Assembly (NCBI GenBank): GCA_013152075.1
Contig: JAADHD010000293.1
Span: forward strand, 1-15,949
DNA: 15,949 nt
Direction: 5' to 3'
Origin: Verrucomicrobiota bacterium
GTDB taxonomy: Bacteria > Verrucomicrobiota > Verrucomicrobiia > Verrucomicrobiales > DEV007
Positions 1 to 7,762 of the stretch are shown one piece after another (the first letter of the stretch is position 1; each line of letters opens with the position of its first letter). The position numbers were made by a program, and so were the translations under genes. A model generated the notes under the pieces. The model had not been told where the DNA came from. It was given only the letters and a program-made list of their open reading frames with translations, and searched no databases.

Positions 1-234
1 GTCACCCAACATCGAAATCCCCCCCGAACTTCCACCCTGGGTGTCGATCTGAATCTGCATCCCTTTTTCCGCACGCAGTATTTCCGCCGCCTCCGCCGCC
101 GGCGGATTGACAGTCGTCGAGCCGTTAATTTTCAAAACATCCCCGCGGGCACTGCCGTTGACCAACGCAAACACCACAGCTAAAAGCAACATTCGCCGCG
201 AAGGAATCCAAGATTTCAGATCGATCATTTCCAT
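1..234 (-). CDS. pstS: PstS-like phosphate ABC transporter substrate-binding protein, N-terminal part (runs off the left edge)
   Basis: The minus strand opens with an ATG at 234 and stays open for 78 codons to base 1, so only the N-terminus is visible. A basic start followed by a hydrophobic stretch (LLLAVVFALVNGSARG, about residues 16-31) looks like a signal peptide. The mature start LKINGSTTVNPPAAEAAEIL, followed by an acidic and glycine-rich DTQGGSSGGISMLGD stretch, is the phosphate-binding signature of periplasmic PBP-like (PstS) proteins: a GST loop near the N-terminus and a later GGSSGG loop. Its family role is to capture phosphate or a related oxyanion for an ABC importer. A second ATG at 228 is an equally good start; neither has a Shine-Dalgarno sequence. 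A weak CATAAT -10 lies at 250-245 on the minus strand, with TTGCTT at 271-266 and only 15 nt between them. Phosphate specificity is inferred, as the rest of the protein is missing. Confidence 0.8.
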   Translation of the reverse strand, partial: MEMIDLKSWIPSRRMLLLAVVFALVNGSARGDVLKINGSTTVNPPAAEAAEILRAEKGMQIQIDTQGGSSGGISMLGD

Positions 235-303
235 TATGTTAAAAATTATGCTTATTTGCGTATTGAAGCAAGCCACCACCCACCCCAACTCCAACAGATC
301 CCC

Positions 304-1737
304 ATGAGAACCTTCCTCTTCCTGCTATTATTCGCCACTCTCACACTCAACCTGAGGGCCCAGAAAACGCCCCCCTTTATCAAGCCGGAACCCGCTGGCG
401 GTCGGTCCACTTTTGGATCAAAAATCCAACGCACCATGACCCTGTTGGCGACCAGCACGTCAAAAAAAAGCAACCATGTCCGCATCCTCTTCTACGGGCA
501 GTCAGTCACCCGAAACCCCTGGTGGAATGACGTCGCTGACGACTTGCGCAAACGCTTTCCCCACGCCGATCTTGAAATCGAAAACCGTGCCATCGGTGGT
601 TATGGTGGTCCGGTGCTGATCAACACCGCAGAGTTTGATCTCTATCCCTTTTACCCGGACCTGGTGATCTTTCACGTCTGGGGTGGAGTAGAAAGCGGAC
701 ATCAAGAAAAAATTATCCGCCGCATTCGCCAACGCACCGCCGCTGAAATATTACTCTGGACCAGTAATCTGCGTTGGCCGGAATCCGTACCGCCCGATGG
801 TGATCCCCAACACCCTGCGGTGCTTGCCAAAGACGCACAGGACCAGGCTATTTCTGATCTCTACAAACGACTAGGCAAGGAACTTTACTGTGAAGTAGCC
901 GACGTGCGCGTAGGGATGCAGAACTACCTGAAAAAGCACAAACAGGTCGTCAAAGACACCCTGCGCGACACCGTTCACCCAAATGAACTGGGAAATTTTC
1001 TCATCGCAGAACTGGTCAAACCTCATCTGCGCTATGACCCCTCCTTTCCAAACGATCAATGGAAAAAGCTCGTCACCGACATCCCTGTGAATGATCCACG
1101 AATAAAATACGGCGAAAACGGATCTCTGACACTACCCTTCAAGGGCAATCGCATCGACGTCATCGCTTCCTCCACTGGAAAGGCAAAAGCCACTGTCCTG
1201 CTTGACGGCAAATCTCCCTCAAAATTTCCGGAGCTCTACTATCATACCCGCCCCAGTCCAACCCCAGTCGCCGGTCGCCCCGCTTTCAACGGCATCAGTC
1301 ATCAATCTCCTCTGCAAGTAGAAACCTGGAGCGCCCGCATTCTCGAATGCGATCTGAAAAAAGACATTCTGCGCTATGAAATCAGCGGATCAAAAACAGG
1401 TCTCGATGGAAGCGGTGATCACAAAAAGCGTTTTGTGTCAAAGTCCGGTCGTGTTGTGATCGAACCTAAGATGTGGATGGTCAACTGGTCTCTTCGTTAT
1501 AGCAAAAAAAGCCTACCAACAGACTACGAGGTCACTTGGGAAACCAAACCACTCTTCGTGGATGCTTGGAAAGCTCTCACCGTGACGGACTCTTCAAAAG
1601 AATACTCAACGGTGCTCGCACAGGGAATGACGAATGGTGAGCACACTCTAACGCTCACACCGCAAGCGAAGAAGAAACTCCCGATCAAAGCGTTCCGGAT
1701 CTATCGCCCTCCGCTAAAATCCTCCACCTCAAAGTAA
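304..1737 (+). CDS. Secreted SGNH/GDSL-type hydrolase
   Basis: This encodes 477 aa starting MRTFLFLLLFATLTLNLRAQ, a clear signal peptide that decides the start; an in-frame ATG at 256 would add 16 residues before it. After the export signal comes an SGNH fold. Block I is ILFYGQSVTRNPWW with the nucleophile Ser at about residue 67, GQS standing in for the classical GDS. Block II is the glycine-rich AIGGYGG (about 97-103), and block V is DTVHPN with Asp222 and His225 as the other catalytic residues. Block III is HVWGGVES rather than the textbook GxND. The C-terminal half (about 265-477) has no motif I recognise and may be a beta-rich accessory domain. SGNH enzymes of this type usually act as carbohydrate esterases, removing acetyl groups from polysaccharides; the substrate cannot be read from sequence. 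It converges on the sialidase-like gene with 19 bp between stop codons and no obvious terminator. Confidence 0.82.
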   Translation: MRTFLFLLLFATLTLNLRAQKTPPFIKPEPAGGRSTFGSKIQRTMTLLATSTSKKSNHVRILFYGQSVTRNPWWNDVADDLRKRFPHADLEIENRAIGGYGGPVLINTAEFDLYPFYPDLVIFHVWGGVESGHQEKIIRRIRQRTAAEILLWTSNLRWPESVPPDGDPQHPAVLAKDAQDQAISDLYKRLGKELYCEVADVRVGMQNYLKKHKQVVKDTLRDTVHPNELGNFLIAELVKPHLRYDPSFPNDQWKKLVTDIPVNDPRIKYGENGSLTLPFKGNRIDVIASSTGKAKATVLLDGKSPSKFPELYYHTRPSPTPVAGRPAFNGISHQSPLQVETWSARILECDLKKDILRYEISGSKTGLDGSGDHKKRFVSKSGRVVIEPKMWMVNWSLRYSKKSLPTDYEVTWETKPLFVDAWKALTVTDSSKEYSTVLAQGMTNGEHTLTLTPQAKKKLPIKAFRIYRPPLKSSTSK

Positions 1738-1756
1738 AATGCTGTTCCAGGGGCTA

Positions 1757-2992
1757 TCACCGAAACTCCCCGTTCGACGTCTTCCATTTCACCTTAGCCA
1801 CCCATACCCGGTTATCGGCGCCCATCTTCATCAGCTTTTCAGGATCATTATATTTAGGTCCAATGGTCTGCATCCACTCGGTCACTGTGATCCAGGTTTC
1901 ATCTTTGCTGAATTGAGTGACAGCAAAATTCCCCAAACGCGCACCCTTCTCAGGCACCAGCACCTGCTCACTGGATCGAATCACCTGTAGATTGTCCGGA
2001 TCAACACGCGCAATAAAAAGCGGAGCGCGATGGCGCATCACATGATCATTGCCGGCACCTTTACGGGTATAAACCAAAAACAAAGCCTCGCTGTGCGACA
2101 CCCAATGCTGCTGGGTGTTATAATTTCCCAATAGTTCTCCATCATCGAAAGTCCACTTCCTAGGCTCCGAGAATTTCAACCCGTCATCGCTCACCGCCAC
2201 ATAACCCGCCTGATCATTGCGCAATGTCAAAAAATAACGCCCCTTGTGATGCGTGATTGAGGGTTCATACAAACCCCGCCCGATAGGCACTGTCAATTCA
2301 CTGCCGTGTTCGACAAACTTGAGTTCGGTGCCGTCAAACGAGCATCGAAGAACCGTGACCGAGTAACGTTTGCCTTCCAACTCCTTATAATAAATAGGCA
2401 ACAACACATCCCCATTGGGAAGATCATACCTCTGCACACTGCCCGCTCCTGAATTCACAAATTTAGCGTCCGGCGGCATTTTAAGCGTTTGCCATTTTGA
2501 CCAGGATTGTGTCTCCGGATCATAGACAGAATAGGGCGTCAAACGCGGGCGCACATGCATGACTTTGTTGTTCTCATACATTACCGTATGCCCCGTCCCC
2601 AGCAATTTGCCGGTTTTCCCGTGCCAGGCCGGGGTAAAATCACAAACGGTCATTTCGAGATCATCCTTGCCTTTAAAAACAAAAGGCTGGCGAGCAAACG
2701 ACGCGTGTTCCTTCGGCTCTGTCCAAGTGATCCCCCCATCCGTCGAACGCATTTCATTCAACGCAAAAAAAACATCCGAGCCAGTAAGCAACAACTTCTG
2801 TAAAGTCATCACCGCTATCGGCCGGTCACCATTCTTTCCCGGAATAGCCCCGGCGCGCGCTTGCACCCAGCACATTTTTTTATCGAACCCCTGCCGTGCT
2901 ACGGTCAAGTCAATATCGTAAAGAGGGTCCGCCACCAGGCAGGGCAGAGTAACAACAAAGGTGAATATAAGGATTAAGCGGATGAGTAACAT
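1757..2992 (-). CDS. Secreted sialidase-like (BNR/Asp-box) beta-propeller protein
   Basis: This encodes 411 aa with an N-terminal signal peptide (MLLIRLILIFTFVVTLPCLVA, likely cut before Asp22). A good Asp-box, STDGGITW at residues 83-90, and a degenerate one, SDDGLKF at 268-274, mark a sialidase/neuraminidase-type six-bladed propeller. The repeated pattern of short beta strands with GRYFLTLRND and SEALFLVYT fits this fold. Proteins of this kind are usually annotated exo-alpha-sialidase, but many are glycoside hydrolases or lectin-like proteins with other substrates. I do not see the FRIP motif or a confident arginine triad, so true sialidase activity is not supported by what I can read. The protein is probably periplasmic or secreted. 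It ends 19 bp from the convergent SGNH hydrolase gene, and its start is preceded by an inverted repeat 8 nt upstream. Confidence 0.75.
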   Translation of the reverse strand: MLLIRLILIFTFVVTLPCLVADPLYDIDLTVARQGFDKKMCWVQARAGAIPGKNGDRPIAVMTLQKLLLTGSDVFFALNEMRSTDGGITWTEPKEHASFARQPFVFKGKDDLEMTVCDFTPAWHGKTGKLLGTGHTVMYENNKVMHVRPRLTPYSVYDPETQSWSKWQTLKMPPDAKFVNSGAGSVQRYDLPNGDVLLPIYYKELEGKRYSVTVLRCSFDGTELKFVEHGSELTVPIGRGLYEPSITHHKGRYFLTLRNDQAGYVAVSDDGLKFSEPRKWTFDDGELLGNYNTQQHWVSHSEALFLVYTRKGAGNDHVMRHRAPLFIARVDPDNLQVIRSSEQVLVPEKGARLGNFAVTQFSKDETWITVTEWMQTIGPKYNDPEKLMKMGADNRVWVAKVKWKTSNGEFR

Positions 2993-3000
2993 GATTTGCT

Positions 3001-3037
3001 AGAGGTTCGGCTTACACTCAAAGCCAAAAAAACCTCT
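3001..3037 (-). promoter_or_regulatory. Inverted repeat just upstream of the sialidase-like gene
   Basis: AGAGGTT (3001-3007) pairs with AACCTCT (3031-3037), and inside it GGCTT (3009-3013) pairs with AAGCC (3021-3025), giving a 7-bp outer and a 5-bp inner stem with a 7-nt loop. It lies between the stop of the DUF5069 gene and the start codon at 2992, leaving 8 nt to the ATG. No T-run follows on either strand, so it is not a standard intrinsic terminator. It could be a leader hairpin or an operator. The pairing is visible; the function is a guess. Confidence 0.4.
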
Positions 3038-3069
3038 ACCTCAAATCAAAAACCCCTCATACTTCCTCA

Positions 3070-3519
3070 TCACACCTTGCCGCCGTAGCTCGCAAAGTCA
3101 TCCACATCCAACATTTCAAACCAGGTGGCAATATCTTCACGGTCAGCTGCTCCGGCGCCACTGATAACCTCGCTGACAAACGCCCGGCTCTCATTATCAG
3201 CAGGAGCAGACGTTTCACGAAAGGCCGACCACTGGGCAATCTCCCAGTCACTGTGCTTGTGCTCCGCATTTTCTCCAACCCATTTTAAGATTTCACCATC
3301 TCCGAGCCCCTTACTAACTTCTGCTTTAAGGGCTTCGAAATCAATCCCGGTAAAATTAAAAAACCGCTGATCCAAAGGGCAGTTGTAATGGTAGTCGCCA
3401 TTGCTTCCTGCAAGCTCTGCTCGGCACTTGTCCAGCATCCGAGCAAGCAAGACATATCCGCCGAGGCGTATTCGAGGGCTGCGAGGCGGTCTTTCAGTAA
3501 GGTTCATCGATGTATTCAT
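3070..3519 (-). CDS. DUF5069 domain protein
   Basis: This encodes 149 aa. The start at 3519 (MNTSMNLTERPPRSPRIRL) is chosen because family members begin just before the PRSPR motif; an ATG at 3576 would add 19 unrelated residues. The diagnostic segment is PPRSPRIRLGGYVLLARMLDK (residues 11-31), then GDYHYNCPLDQRFFNFTGID (41-60), and a later ILKWVGENA with several tryptophans (DWEIAQWSAF). This is the conserved DUF5069 layout, common in Verrucomicrobiota and relatives, whose biochemical role is unknown to me. No signal peptide or membrane segment is seen, so it is probably cytoplasmic. It is divergent from the sulfotransferase gene, with 134 bp between starts, and precedes the sialidase-like gene by 77 bp on the same strand; a functional link is not evident. 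Confidence 0.85.
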   Translation of the reverse strand: MNTSMNLTERPPRSPRIRLGGYVLLARMLDKCRAELAGSNGDYHYNCPLDQRFFNFTGIDFEALKAEVSKGLGDGEILKWVGENAEHKHSDWEIAQWSAFRETSAPADNESRAFVSEVISGAGAADREDIATWFEMLDVDDFASYGGKV

Positions 3520-3653
3520 ATTTTTTGTGACGCCCTGTCTCCAGAAACCTTTCAAACCCGGCCTTTTCACAAGCAAAAATAGCTCTCCGCATCCTTTCTC
3601 TTTTTATATTTTTCCGTGATTCCTCCCCTCATGCAGGCTAACTTCCCCCTTAA

Positions 3654-4526
3654 ATGCCTACAGCAAAAAACAGACCCGACTTTCTCGTCATCGGCGCGAT
3701 GAAATGCGGTACGACTACGCTGTATCACGACTTGCTCTCTCATCCGAACATTTTTCTGCCGGACAAGGAATCAAACCTGCTCTTCAACTCTTCTCCGTCA
3801 GATGCATTTGCAGAGGCTTACAAAAAATCGAGCTCCGCTCAACTCTGTGGCGAAGTTTGCCCTGATTACAGTAAGCTGCCTGATTTGAGCGACGCCATTC
3901 CCAACACCAAGTCCCTATTCACCGACTCCAGCCCTCGTATCATCTATCTGGTACGCGAACCACTCAGCCGCACCCTCAGTCACCACCGCTTTGTCAGCAG
4001 TCGACGCGACACCCGCTTCCCGACAATGGCTCCCGACATCAACCTATGCCTGAGTGACCACCCCGAACTGATCAACTATAGTCGTTATGCCATGCAGATC
4101 CGCCCATGGATCGACGCCTTCGGTATTGAATCAGTGCTCATCGTGCGCTTTGAAGATTTTATTAAAAATCGAAACAACACCCTGAAAGAAATTTTTACTT
4201 TCCTCGGAGTGTCGATCGATCACTTTTCTACTGAACAAAACCAAATCCACAACAGCAGTGACTCTCGCCCAGTCCTAACTCCGGGCTGGCAGCGCTTCAT
4301 CAAAACCACCTTTTACCTCCGTTTTTTACGACCACTGCTATCACTTACTCTTCGTGATAAAATCCGTGCCTTGGTATTGCCTAAACCGTCAAGCGATTAC
4401 ACCCCTCCCACTGCTCAAACCAGACAAGATATCATCGACCAGCTCCGCGAAGATGTTATCGAGCTCCAACAAATCATGGATCTTGATTCGCCACCCTGGG
4501 ATCTCGACAATATTAAAAAGCCATGA
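3654..4526 (+). CDS. Sulfotransferase (PAPS-dependent family)
   Basis: This encodes 290 aa. The N-terminus FLVIGAMKCGTTTLYHDLLS (residues 10-29) is the 5'-phosphosulfate-binding loop, with Lys17 as the expected catalytic/binding lysine. RIIYLVREPLSRTLSHHRF (95-113) is the 3'-phosphate-binding element, with Arg101 and Ser105 in the expected places. These two motifs define sulfotransferases that move a sulfuryl group from PAPS to a hydroxyl or amine, here presumably on a sugar. Length and layout resemble heparan-sulfate-type carbohydrate sulfotransferases. No signal peptide is seen, so it likely works in the cytoplasm before export. It is the first gene of a packed plus-strand series and overlaps the next gene by 4 nt (ATGA), which suggests translational coupling with the polymerase. 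The acceptor is unknown. Confidence 0.88.
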   Translation: MPTAKNRPDFLVIGAMKCGTTTLYHDLLSHPNIFLPDKESNLLFNSSPSDAFAEAYKKSSSAQLCGEVCPDYSKLPDLSDAIPNTKSLFTDSSPRIIYLVREPLSRTLSHHRFVSSRRDTRFPTMAPDINLCLSDHPELINYSRYAMQIRPWIDAFGIESVLIVRFEDFIKNRNNTLKEIFTFLGVSIDHFSTEQNQIHNSSDSRPVLTPGWQRFIKTTFYLRFLRPLLSLTLRDKIRALVLPKPSSDYTPPTAQTRQDIIDQLREDVIELQQIMDLDSPPWDLDNIKKP

Positions 4527-5965
4527 CCATCCTTGGAAAAACGATGAACGGGTATGCTTACATCATGGCCTTCGTTACCCTCGCGGCCATCGCCTTTACT
4601 CTTCTTGCGGTTTTCGGTGATCATCTCCAAATCTTCACCGCCGTCGGTCTGTGGGCATTTGCGATTGTGCTACTGCCTCCCGTCACAATCCCCCGCTACG
4701 ATCTCTTTTCGCTCTGGTCTTTCGTCATTCTGAGTGTCTTTGTTGGGCTGACTGTGCGCGGCTTTTACATTGCTTTTAATTTCCCCGATCCTGAAATCAT
4801 CGATCGATTGTTTTTAATGGAGAAAACTCCATCTTTCTTTGTTTTCCCGGCCCTTGTTATTCTGACGGGTCTGGGCGCTATGTCAGGAGCGTATTTGTGG
4901 AATCCGCTCAAAAACAAGATCAGACCAAATCATTTTCCGATACAGCCGAAGCGGCTTTACTCCGCCGTCGTCATCATTCTACTTGTCTCTCTTGTCAGCA
5001 CCATTCTCTATATCGTATTTACCGGCGGATTGGATTCCGAATTTATTTCCGCCAAACGCACCCCGATTCCAGGACTCGAACTAACAGGTAAAAATTACAA
5101 GTCCTACGGGAGCCTGCGTTTCCTATCCTCGCTCGCCATCTTTGCCCACCTGCTGGTTCTTTGCGATTTACTTAAAAACAACGCGCAGGGCCTGCGATGG
5201 AAAATCCCGCTGGCCCTGTTGTTATTCCTGCTCGCCTGCACAGTCCCTTTTTATGCCAGTGTCCGCAGCACCATCGTCACCAACTTTATGTTGTCCTCCG
5301 CGGTTTTATTTTACTCCTATAAAACTTTCCCCATCCTGAAATTCGCCACCGCAGGCATCGTATTAGTACTGGCAGTCTACTTCATGACTCTGCTCAGGTC
5401 AGAACGTAATGACTCGAACGCCTTTTCAAAATTCAACCCCGGCACCCAGGCTTTCAATTCCCTGATCCTGAACCGCAATCAAATCGAACTGGCCAAAACT
5501 GCCCACATCATCAATGCCATCCCGGACAAACTTGACTACCAATACGGAAAAACCATCGCCATCTGGTTGGCCGCTCCAATACCGCGTAGCCTGTGGCCCG
5601 ATAAACCACTCATTCAACCCGGCCCCATCATCGGCAACAAAGTCTATGGTCAAAAGCGAGCCGGAGTGCCACCCGCTTTCATCGCCGAAATGTTTTGGAA
5701 TTTCCACCTGCCCGGAGTTCTGATCGGATCTTTACTCTTAGGAATTATTCTACGTTTTCTCCACGACTGTTTCCGCCCTACCCGAGAAAAAGAAAAGCCC
5801 TGCTCCAATCAAATATTCCTCTACGTCGCCGCCCCGATGATGTTCGGCTACCAGGCCATCAGCAGCAACCTAGGTTACGCCCTGTTCTGGTTATTGCTAA
5901 ATTTCCTCATCGCCACACTGATCCTGAAGTTCATCGCACCCGCTGCAAAGCCTCGCGTCACTTGA
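4523..5965 (+). CDS. Wzy-like oligosaccharide repeat-unit polymerase (multi-pass membrane protein)
   Basis: This encodes 480 aa that are mostly hydrophobic. I count about 11-12 membrane segments, for example near residues 12-30, 36-53, 62-82, 104-126, 146-167, 199-216, 228-243, 252-265, 275-291, 397-414, 432-450 and 453-472. The large loop near 291-395 carries IPRSLWPDKPLIQPGPIIG (353-371) followed by GVPPAFIAEMFWNFHLPG (381-398). The PRxLWPdKP element and the later Pro-x-x-x-x-Glu are typical of O-antigen/exopolysaccharide polymerases of the Wzy type. Such proteins join lipid-linked repeat units on the outer face of the inner membrane. The start overlaps the sulfotransferase stop, and the stop overlaps the GT4 start by 1 nt, placing it in a coupled operon. 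An O-antigen-ligase-like role cannot be excluded. No flippase (Wzx) gene is present in the window. Confidence 0.78.
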   Translation: MTILGKTMNGYAYIMAFVTLAAIAFTLLAVFGDHLQIFTAVGLWAFAIVLLPPVTIPRYDLFSLWSFVILSVFVGLTVRGFYIAFNFPDPEIIDRLFLMEKTPSFFVFPALVILTGLGAMSGAYLWNPLKNKIRPNHFPIQPKRLYSAVVIILLVSLVSTILYIVFTGGLDSEFISAKRTPIPGLELTGKNYKSYGSLRFLSSLAIFAHLLVLCDLLKNNAQGLRWKIPLALLLFLLACTVPFYASVRSTIVTNFMLSSAVLFYSYKTFPILKFATAGIVLVLAVYFMTLLRSERNDSNAFSKFNPGTQAFNSLILNRNQIELAKTAHIINAIPDKLDYQYGKTIAIWLAAPIPRSLWPDKPLIQPGPIIGNKVYGQKRAGVPPAFIAEMFWNFHLPGVLIGSLLLGIILRFLHDCFRPTREKEKPCSNQIFLYVAAPMMFGYQAISSNLGYALFWLLLNFLIATLILKFIAPAAKPRVT

Positions 5966-7083
5966 TGAACCACCTCCTGCACAGCATCGATTCCCTTGCT
6001 CGCGCCAACGGCGGCCTGCCCCTGGCTGTGTGCGAACTCACCGGCGCACTCACTCAAACAAAGCAAACCCACCCCCTGCAAATAAGCCTCATTTCCAGCA
6101 AAATTGGTCAAGCCTGCCTGCCAACAGAACAGCTGCATTCGATCGCCACCGATAACTGGATTGGGCAATTACAGACCAGCCACCAGCAGCAGCCAATCAA
6201 CCTGATCCATCAACACGGCCTATGGGTGAAGTCATCCCACACCACCTCCACCTTCGCTCTCAAAAACAAGATCCCCATCGTCATCTCTCCTCACGGCATG
6301 CTCGAACCCTGGGCACTCAAACACCACGCCTGGAGAAAAAAACTAGCTCTCACTCTTTATCAAAAACGTCACCTCGAACAAGCCGCTGCATTCCACGCCA
6401 CCTGTGAAGCCGAAGCCCAACACATTCGCCAACTCGGATTCACCCAGCCGATCGCCGTCATTGCCAATGGTGTAAGGCTTCCAGAATCCATCCGAGAAAA
6501 AAAGCCAACGGGAGAACCACGCACCGCCCTCTTCCTTTCCCGCCTGCACCCCAAAAAAGGCCTCCCCATGCTGCTTGAAGCCTGGGCCAAAATCAATCCG
6601 CCCAAATGGAAACTGGTCATCGCCGGCAATGATGAGGGCGGGCATTTGAATGTGTTAAAATCACAAGCCAGGCAGCTCGGACTTTCACCCCGTGTCACTT
6701 TTTTAGGCCCTATCTACGACGAATCTAAAGCCAAGGCATTCCAGCAAGCAGACCTTTTCATCTTACCTAGCCATTCCGAAAATTTCGGCATTGTGATAGC
6801 GGAGGCTCTTGCTCACAGCCTACCTGTCATCACCACCACCGAAACCCCCTGGCAAATCCTTGAACAAAAAGACTGCGGCTGGTGGGTCGATGCCCAAACC
6901 GACGCCATCGCCACCGCCTTAAAAAAGGCCACCGAACTGACTCCGGCCAAACTCCAGTCAATGGGGCAATCCGGACGAGAACTGGTCGCCAAAAAATTTC
7001 TCTGGCCAAAGATCGCCAAACAGATGTTATCGTTTTATCATTGGCTCATCGACGAGGCTGAGCGCCCCGACTTCGTTATTTGA
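5965..7083 (+). CDS. Glycosyltransferase family 4 (GT-B fold)
   Basis: The start is placed at 5965 (MNHLLHSIDSLARANGG), where TGATG couples it to the polymerase stop; an upstream in-frame ATG at 5695 would read through 270 nt of the polymerase gene. The 372-aa product has an N-terminal acceptor-side half with NLIHQHGLWVKSS (79-91) and ISPHGMLEPWALKHH (107-121). A nucleotide-sugar half carries ALFLSRLHPKKGLPMLLEAW (188-207) and the EX7E motif ENFGIVIAE (Glu272, Glu280). This is a retaining GT4 enzyme, of the kind that adds a hexose to a lipid-linked oligosaccharide at the cytoplasmic face of the membrane. The opening HLLHSIDSLARANGGLP is typical of exopolysaccharide GT4 enzymes. Donor and acceptor are not predictable. 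It is followed 3 nt later by the acetyltransferase gene. Confidence 0.88.
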   Translation: MNHLLHSIDSLARANGGLPLAVCELTGALTQTKQTHPLQISLISSKIGQACLPTEQLHSIATDNWIGQLQTSHQQQPINLIHQHGLWVKSSHTTSTFALKNKIPIVISPHGMLEPWALKHHAWRKKLALTLYQKRHLEQAAAFHATCEAEAQHIRQLGFTQPIAVIANGVRLPESIREKKPTGEPRTALFLSRLHPKKGLPMLLEAWAKINPPKWKLVIAGNDEGGHLNVLKSQARQLGLSPRVTFLGPIYDESKAKAFQQADLFILPSHSENFGIVIAEALAHSLPVITTTETPWQILEQKDCGWWVDAQTDAIATALKKATELTPAKLQSMGQSGRELVAKKFLWPKIAKQMLSFYHWLIDEAERPDFVI

Positions 7084-7086
7084 AAA

Positions 7087-7659
7087 ATGATTGACCTCAG
7101 TACATACGACAATCAACACTACCGCCCCGGCCCGCTGTCGCGCCGCGTGTTTTGGTATGGCGTCAGCCGACTCTTTTTCGAAACCCGCCTACCCTGGCCC
7201 TACGCCATCAAAAGAAGCCTGCTGTCACTTTTTGGCTGCCGCTTGCGCGACGGCCTGATCATCAAACCCGATGTCAAAATCAAATACCCCTGGTTCCTCG
7301 ACATCGGCGCTCACTGCTGGATCGGTGAAGGCGTGTGGATCGACAACCTCTGCCAAGTCACCCTCGGCGACCACGTCGTGCTCTCCCAGGGAGCCTATCT
7401 CGTCACCGGTAGCCACGACTACAAAAAAAGCACTTTCAATCTCATTCTCGACCCCATAGAAATCAAATCCGGTGCCTGGATCGCCGCCAAAAGCATCGTC
7501 TGCCCCGGCGTCACCATCGGAGCATGCTCCGTGCTGACCGCAGGCTCCGTTGCCACCAAAAATTTAAAAAGCCACTCCATCCACAGCGGCAACCCCGCCA
7601 TCCTCAAAAGCACCACTAAAAAAAGCTCACACGAAGACCCGAAGGCCCTAAAAAAATAA
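7087..7659 (+). CDS. wcaF: WcaF-like polysaccharide O-acetyltransferase (left-handed beta-helix)
   Basis: This encodes 190 aa. The N-terminal MIDLSTYDNQHYRPGPLSRR and the FWYGVSRLFFETRLPWPYAIK segment match the WcaF subgroup of hexapeptide acyltransferases. Then come hexapeptide coils (WFLDIGAHCWIGEGVWIDNL, about 69-88; VTLGDHVVLSQGAYLVTGSH, 91-110; WIAAKSIVCPGVTIGACSVL, from about residue 132). His110 in TGSHDY is the expected catalytic base. The enzyme would transfer acetyl from acetyl-CoA to a sugar hydroxyl of the polysaccharide. It starts 3 nt after the GT4 stop, so it is almost surely co-transcribed with it. The tail after about residue 174 is lysine-rich and disordered-looking. No Shine-Dalgarno sequence precedes the start. 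Confidence 0.88.
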   Translation: MIDLSTYDNQHYRPGPLSRRVFWYGVSRLFFETRLPWPYAIKRSLLSLFGCRLRDGLIIKPDVKIKYPWFLDIGAHCWIGEGVWIDNLCQVTLGDHVVLSQGAYLVTGSHDYKKSTFNLILDPIEIKSGAWIAAKSIVCPGVTIGACSVLTAGSVATKNLKSHSIHSGNPAILKSTTKKSSHEDPKALKK

Positions 7660-7705
7660 GACAGTAAAAAACATCATCGCCGAAAATTAAAAACATCTCC
7701 TCTTT

Positions 7706-7734
7706 CCTCTGTGTAACTCTGCGCCCTCTGTGGT
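7706..7734 (+). repeat. Intergenic repeat made of 9-10-nt units (gtg/gcg/gtg cores)
   Basis: The spacer between the acetyltransferase and the second sulfotransferase holds cctctgtgtaactctgcgcc followed by ctctgtggt. Cores gtg (7711), gcg (7721) and gtg (7730) are spaced 10 and 9 nt, each preceded by a ct-rich linker, and the end is ggt. It resembles the copies at 8927, 8974, 9014 and 11493 in design though not in exact sequence. It does not code for anything evident. Confidence 0.5.
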
Positions 7735-7762
7735 AATAAAATCGGTAATTTCAACTTTTCCG

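Noticed and set aside
252..732. Minus-strand open frames opposite the SGNH hydrolase
   Set aside because: Shadow frames without any protein signature; the plus frame has catalytic motifs and a signal peptide.
1738..1756. Bidirectional terminator between the SGNH and sialidase-like genes
   Set aside because: The 19-bp spacer has no stem; transcripts probably overlap or end inside the neighbouring gene.
3001..3037. Intrinsic terminator for the DUF5069 gene
   Set aside because: The hairpin is not followed by a T-run in the direction of transcription, so it is listed only as a possible regulatory element.
5695..5964. Upstream extension of the GT4 gene to an ATG at 5695
   Set aside because: It would overlap 270 nt of the polymerase gene and its translation is not GT-like; the TGATG at 5963-5967 is the natural start.
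7730..7762. GTG start of the second sulfotransferase at 7730
   Set aside because: The extra residues come from the intergenic repeat; the family's N-terminus begins shortly before the APRSGTT loop, so the ATG at 7763 fits better.
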